DNA of 64,000 nucleotides. Source: Bos javanicus. Lineage: Eukaryota; Chordata; Mammalia; Artiodactyla; Bovidae. Positions 61,839 through 64,000 of this stretch are shown here, one piece after another (the first letter of the stretch is position 1; each line of letters starts with the position of its first letter). A program made the translations under genes and the position numbers. The notes under the pieces were generated by a model. The model was given only the letters and a program-made list of their open reading frames with translations, was not told where the DNA came from and made no database searches. Where the stretch lies: contig NW_026894312.1 in assembly GCF_032452875.1 (NCBI RefSeq), positions 1 through 64,000 on the forward strand. The letters run 5' to 3'.

Positions 61839-63776
61839 GCTGATCCCGCACCTCAGCAGGCACTGATCACGTGCCTGTCATGCAGTGATCAGGTGACTGA
61901 GAGGCGCTGATCATGTGACTGCTCATGTGCTGATCAGGTAGCTCTCCTGCACGGATCATGTGCCTCAGCAGGCAAGAATCAAGCAGCTGAGCAGGCATGA
62001 ATCCTGCGGCCCAGCTGGCGATTATCAGGCAGCTGAGCAGGCATGAATCCTGCGGCCCAGCTGGCGATTATCAGGCAGCTGAGCAGGCATGAATCCTGCG
62101 GCCCAGCTGGCGATTATCAGGCAGCTGAGCAGGCATGAATCCTGCGGCCCAGCTGGCGATTATCAGGCAGCTGAGCAGGCATGAATCCTGCGGCCCAGCT
62201 GGCGATTATCAGGCAGCTGAGCAGGCATGAATCCTGCGGCCCAGCTGGCGATTATCAGGCAGCTGAGCAGGCATGAATCCTGCGGCCCAGCTGGCGATTA
62301 TCAGGCAGCTGAGCAGGCATGAATCCTGCGGCCCAGCTGGCGATTATCAGGCAGCTGAGCAGGCATGAATCCTGCGGCCCAGCTGGCGATTATCAGGCAG
62401 CTGAGCAGGCATGAATCCTGCGGCCCAGCTGGCGATTATCAGGCAGCTGAGCAGGCATGAATCCTGCGGCCCAGCTGGCGATCAGGCAGCTGAGCAGGCA
62501 TGAATCCTGCGGCCCAGCTGGCGATTATCAGGCAGCTGAGCAGGCATGAATCCTGCGGCCCAGCTGGCGATTATCAGGCAGCTGAGCAGGCATGAATCCT
62601 GCGGCCCAGCTGGCGATTATCAGGCAGCTGAGCAGGCATGAATCCTGCGGCCCAGCTGGCGATTATCAGGCAGCTGAGCAGGCATGAATCCTGCGGCCCA
62701 GCTGGCGATTATCAGGCAGCTGAGCAGGCATGAATCCTGCGGCCCAGCTGGCGATTATCAGGCAGCTGAGCAGGCATGAATCCTGCGGCCCAGCTGGCGA
62801 TTATCAGGCAGCTGAGCAGGCATGAATCCTGCGGCCCAGCTGGCGATTATCAGGCAGCTGAGCAGGCGCTGATCCCGCACCTCAGCAGGCACTGATCACG
62901 TGCCTGTCATGCAGTGATCAGGTGACTGAGAGGCGCTGATCATGTGACTGCTCATGTGCTGATCAGGTAGCTCTCCTGCACGGATCATGTGCCTCAGCAG
63001 GCAAGAATCAAGCAGCTGAGCAGGCATGAATCCTGCGGCCCAGCTGGCGATTATCAGGCAGCTGAGCAGGCATGAATCCTGCGGCCCAGCTGGCGATTAT
63101 CAGGCAGCTGAGCAGGCGCTGATCCCGCACCTCAGCAGGCACTGATCACGTGCCTGTCATGCAGTGATCAGGTGACTGAGAGGCGCTGATCATGTGACTG
63201 CTCATGTGCTGATCAGGTAGCTGCACGGATCATGTGCCTCAGCAGGCAAGAATCAAGCAGCTGAGCAGGCATGAATCCTGCGGCCCAGCTGGCGATTATC
63301 AGGCAGCTGAGCAGGCATGAATCCTGCGGCCCAGCTGGCGATTATCAGGCAGCTGAGCAGGCATGAATCCTGCGGCCCAGCTGGCGATTATCAGGCAGCT
63401 GAGCAGGCATGAATCCTGCGGCCCAGCTGGCGATTATCAGGCAGCTGAGCAGGCATGAATCCTGCGGCCCAGCTGGCGATTATCAGGCAGCTGAGCAGGC
63501 ATGAATCCTGCGGCCCAGCTGGCGATTATCAGGCAGCTGAGCAGGCATGAATCCTGCGGCCCAGCTGGCGATTATCAGGCAGCTGAGCAGGCATGAATCC
63601 TGCGGCCCAGCTGGCGATTATCAGGCAGCTGAGCAGGCATGAATCCTGCGGCCCAGCTGGCGATTATCAGGCAGCTGAGCAGGCATGAATCCTGCGGCCC
63701 AGCTGGCGATTATCAGGCAGCTGAGCAGGCATGAATCCTGCGGCCCAGCTGGCGATTATCAGGCAGCTGAGCAGGC
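61839..63776 (+). repeat. Block n = 19-2-11 (S93-S95) with two small deletions
   Basis: S starts are 61839, 62868 and 63118. One monomer reads GGCGATCAGG near 62,481 (3 bp lost). S95 reads GTAGCTGCACGG near 63,218 (5 bp lost from s5). All other copies are consensus. Confidence 0.92.
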
Positions 63777-64000
63777 GCTGATCCCGCACCTCAGCAGGCA
63801 CTGATCACGTGCCTGTCATGCAGTGATCAGGTGACTGAGAGGCGCTGATCATGTGACTGCTCATGTGCTGATCAGGTAGCTCTCCTGCACGGATCATGTG
63901 CCTCAGCAGGCAAGAATCAAGCAGCTGAGCAGGCATGAATCCTGCGGCCCAGCTGGCGATTATCAGGCAGCTGAGCAGGCATGAATCCTGCGGCCCAGCT
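63777..64000 (+). repeat. S96 and the first monomers of the next subarray
   Basis: This is a consensus S (63777-63934) followed by about 1.4 monomers, cut by the window end. The array clearly continues. Confidence 0.93.

Larger units (their letters stand above)
1..64000 (+). repeat. Higher-order satellite DNA array filling the window
   Basis: Every stretch of the window reads as head-to-tail copies of a 46-bp monomer interrupted by a 158-bp element (S). I counted 96 S elements and about 1,060 monomers. No inversion, no unrelated insertion and no single-copy DNA was found, and the array is cut by both window ends. The period follows from repeated TCCTGCGG words 46 bp apart (for example 601 and 647). 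Because 46 is not a multiple of 3, each frame rotates through the monomer, and TGA or TAA words on both strands close every frame within about 138 bp. Coding use as a protein repeat is therefore excluded. The array is most likely eukaryotic constitutive heterochromatin; this is inference. I do not recognise the monomer as a named satellite. Confidence 0.97.

Noticed and set aside
1..64000. CRISPR array (regularly spaced short repeats)
   Set aside because: There are no unique spacers: both parts of each period are the same in all copies, and no cas-like gene is present.
1..64000. Coding tandem repeat (protein repeat or mucin-like gene)
   Set aside because: 46 is not divisible by 3, and stops occur in all six frames within about three monomers.
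1..64000. Centromeric CENP-B-box satellite or telomere repeat
   Set aside because: I see no CENP-B-box-like TTCG...CGGG pattern in the monomer, no telomeric hexamer runs, and the period is not of the 170-bp class. A centromeric role cannot be excluded, but nothing in the sequence supports it.
17900..64000. Core uniformity as a pure assembly artefact
   Set aside because: Not adopted as the main reading because copies carry private variants and differing n orders, which a collapsed or copied consensus would not give. It remains possible locally and needs raw reads to settle.

Overview
The whole 64 kb window is one uninterrupted satellite DNA array. I find no credible protein-coding gene, RNA gene, transposable element, CRISPR array or single-copy sequence, and the array runs off both ends. 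All copies point the same way. The absence of genes over 64 kb and the satellite architecture point to a eukaryotic nuclear genome (heterochromatic, pericentromeric or subtelomeric DNA). The sequence does not let me name the organism or the chromosomal position.

The array is built in tiers. Tier 1 is a degenerate unit of about 23 bp (TGATCANGTGNCT followed by AGCAGGC). Tier 2 uses that unit in two ways: a 46-bp monomer made of two half-units (24 + 22 bp, 61% GC, about 1,060 copies), and a 158-bp punctuation element made of seven half-units (96 copies, called S1 to S96 here). Tier 3 is the order of subarrays. Each S is followed by n monomers, with n from 2 to 36, so S-to-S distances equal 158 + 46n apart from small indels. 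Tier 4 is blocks of consecutive n values that recur as higher-order repeats: 8-6-7-10-15 (2,906 bp), 6-7-10-16 (2,426 bp), 5-7-19-10 (2,518 bp) and 18-7-25/24-28/29-2-11 (5,134 bp).

Layout: 1-17,900 is a polymorphic flank with many substitutions, small indels, one truncated S and visible segmental duplications (offsets about 2.38, 2.41, 2.95 and 4.12 kb). 17,900-33,300 is almost perfectly homogeneous, except for a 556-bp island at 26,934-27,489 with about 25 substitutions. 33,300-64,000 is homogeneous with sparse A-to-G variants and a few private small deletions, and it holds the clearest higher-order repeats. The diverged flank carries the same n order and some of the same position-specific variants as the homogeneous part, so flank and core share one ancestral layout.

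No function is demonstrated. The most suggestive content is a very high density of CANNTG E-box motifs (CAGCTG twice per monomer; CACGTG, CAGGTG and CATGTG in S) and a short inverted repeat in every monomer. The strongest biological signal is evolutionary: a readable record of unequal exchange, conversion-like homogenisation and a homogenisation boundary.
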